DNA from: Natronomicrosphaera sp040876735
GTDB lineage: Bacteria; Planctomycetota; Phycisphaerae; Phycisphaerales; Phycisphaeraceae
Direction: 5' to 3'
DNA length: 5,830 bases
Assembly (NCBI GenBank): GCA_040876735.1
Contig: JBBDPC010000042.1
Span: 1-5,830, forward strand
Below are positions 5,484 to 5,830 of this stretch, in pieces. Position numbers and translations under genes: made by a program. Position 1 is the first letter of the stretch, and every line of letters begins with the position of its first letter. Below the pieces are notes generated by a model. It saw nothing but the letters and a program-made list of their open reading frames with translations, had not been told where the DNA came from and did no database searches.

Positions 5484-5830
5484 CGTCAACAAACACAAAC
5501 CAACGGCAGGCACCGGTTTGCTCAGGCGGCACGGGAGATCGTGGGGTCACGGTGTACTGTCGCCCGGACAGGCAGGCTCAACACGCAAGCCCGACGCGAA
5601 GCCAGCGGCTTCGAATCGGATCCCGTCGTCAACTGTCCCTTCGGCCCAGACTGCTTCGATCGGACGCGGCCCTGTCCATCTACTGCTGCCGCGACCGCCT
5701 GTATGCCTGGGAAACACCCGGGACCAGTGCCGTCACAAGGGGGCGACGCGCCCCGCGTGTGCGCGAGAAAGTGATTTGAGGCGGAATATTGCAGCGAAAA
5801 AAATCGGGGCGGGAGGGCAAAGCGTGCGCA
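5484..5830. other. Gene-free stretch with several short hairpins
   Basis: I see no convincing protein gene. Open frames here have mixed third positions and no family motif. Exact short stems are CAAACC/GGTTTG (5496-5501, 5515-5520), CTGTC/GACAG (5557-5571), CGAAGCC/GGCTTCG (5597-5613) extended by CGACG/CGTCG (5592-5596, 5624-5628), CGCGGC/GCCGCG (5665-5670, 5688-5693), CCTGGG/CCCGGG (5706-5722, one G-T) and ACGCG/CGCGT (5746-5758). GGACAGG (5566-5572) could also pair with CCTGTCC (5671-5677). Short stems are expected by chance at this GC content. A weak plus-strand promoter match, TTGAGG at 5776 and AAAAAT at 5799 with 17 bases between, may belong to a gene beyond the window. Confidence 0.4.

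Noticed and set aside
5601..5625. TTCGAATC resembling a tRNA T-loop
   Set aside because: The flanking bases do not form a T stem, and no anticodon or acceptor stem can be placed around it.
5387..5779. Open frames at 5387-5779 and 5541-5774 as small genes
   Set aside because: The first overlaps the RRM gene and runs through the terminator hairpin. The second starts with GTG without a good ribosome site, has weak third-position GC bias and no recognised motif.

Overview
This is a high-GC bacterial window with ordinary chromosomal content. It holds five genes I can support and several unusual non-coding structures. The style suggests a planctomycete, possibly of the Phycisphaerae. The reasons are monocistronic genes facing alternate ways, a secreted coiled-coil protein with spaced helical repeats, and heptad and palindromic intergenic repeats. 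This placement is inferred from style, not from a marker gene.

Layout: bases 1-347 have no gene, but 62-343 form a large nested imperfect inverted repeat whose right flank is a (CCCCGAA)n tandem array. That array ends two bases before the stop codon of argJ (348-1631, minus), which encodes the arginine-biosynthesis ornithine acetyltransferase. A 141-bp divergent spacer separates argJ from fbaB (1773-2861, plus), a class I fructose-1,6-bisphosphate aldolase of the DhnA/FbaB type. A spacer of about 200 bp leads to a predicted secreted coiled-coil protein of unknown function (3062-4078, plus). It converges on a MarC-family membrane protein (4159-4815, minus) across an 80-bp gap carrying a 26-bp-period tandem repeat. 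A 303-bp divergent spacer then leads to a small single-RRM RNA-binding protein (5119-5412, plus), whose ribosome binding site directly follows a perfect 10-bp stem-loop. The last 420 bases have no convincing protein gene. They contain a strong GC-rich hairpin whose T-run lies on the minus-strand side, plus several smaller hairpins.

The genes do not form a pathway or operon: arginine synthesis, central carbon metabolism, an envelope protein, a membrane protein and an RNA-binding protein sit side by side, each apparently with its own control region. I see no defence system, mobile-element gene, CRISPR array, tRNA or rRNA. The items most worth a second look are the RRM-gene leader hairpin, the nested palindrome beside argJ, and the possible minus-strand transcript at the right end.
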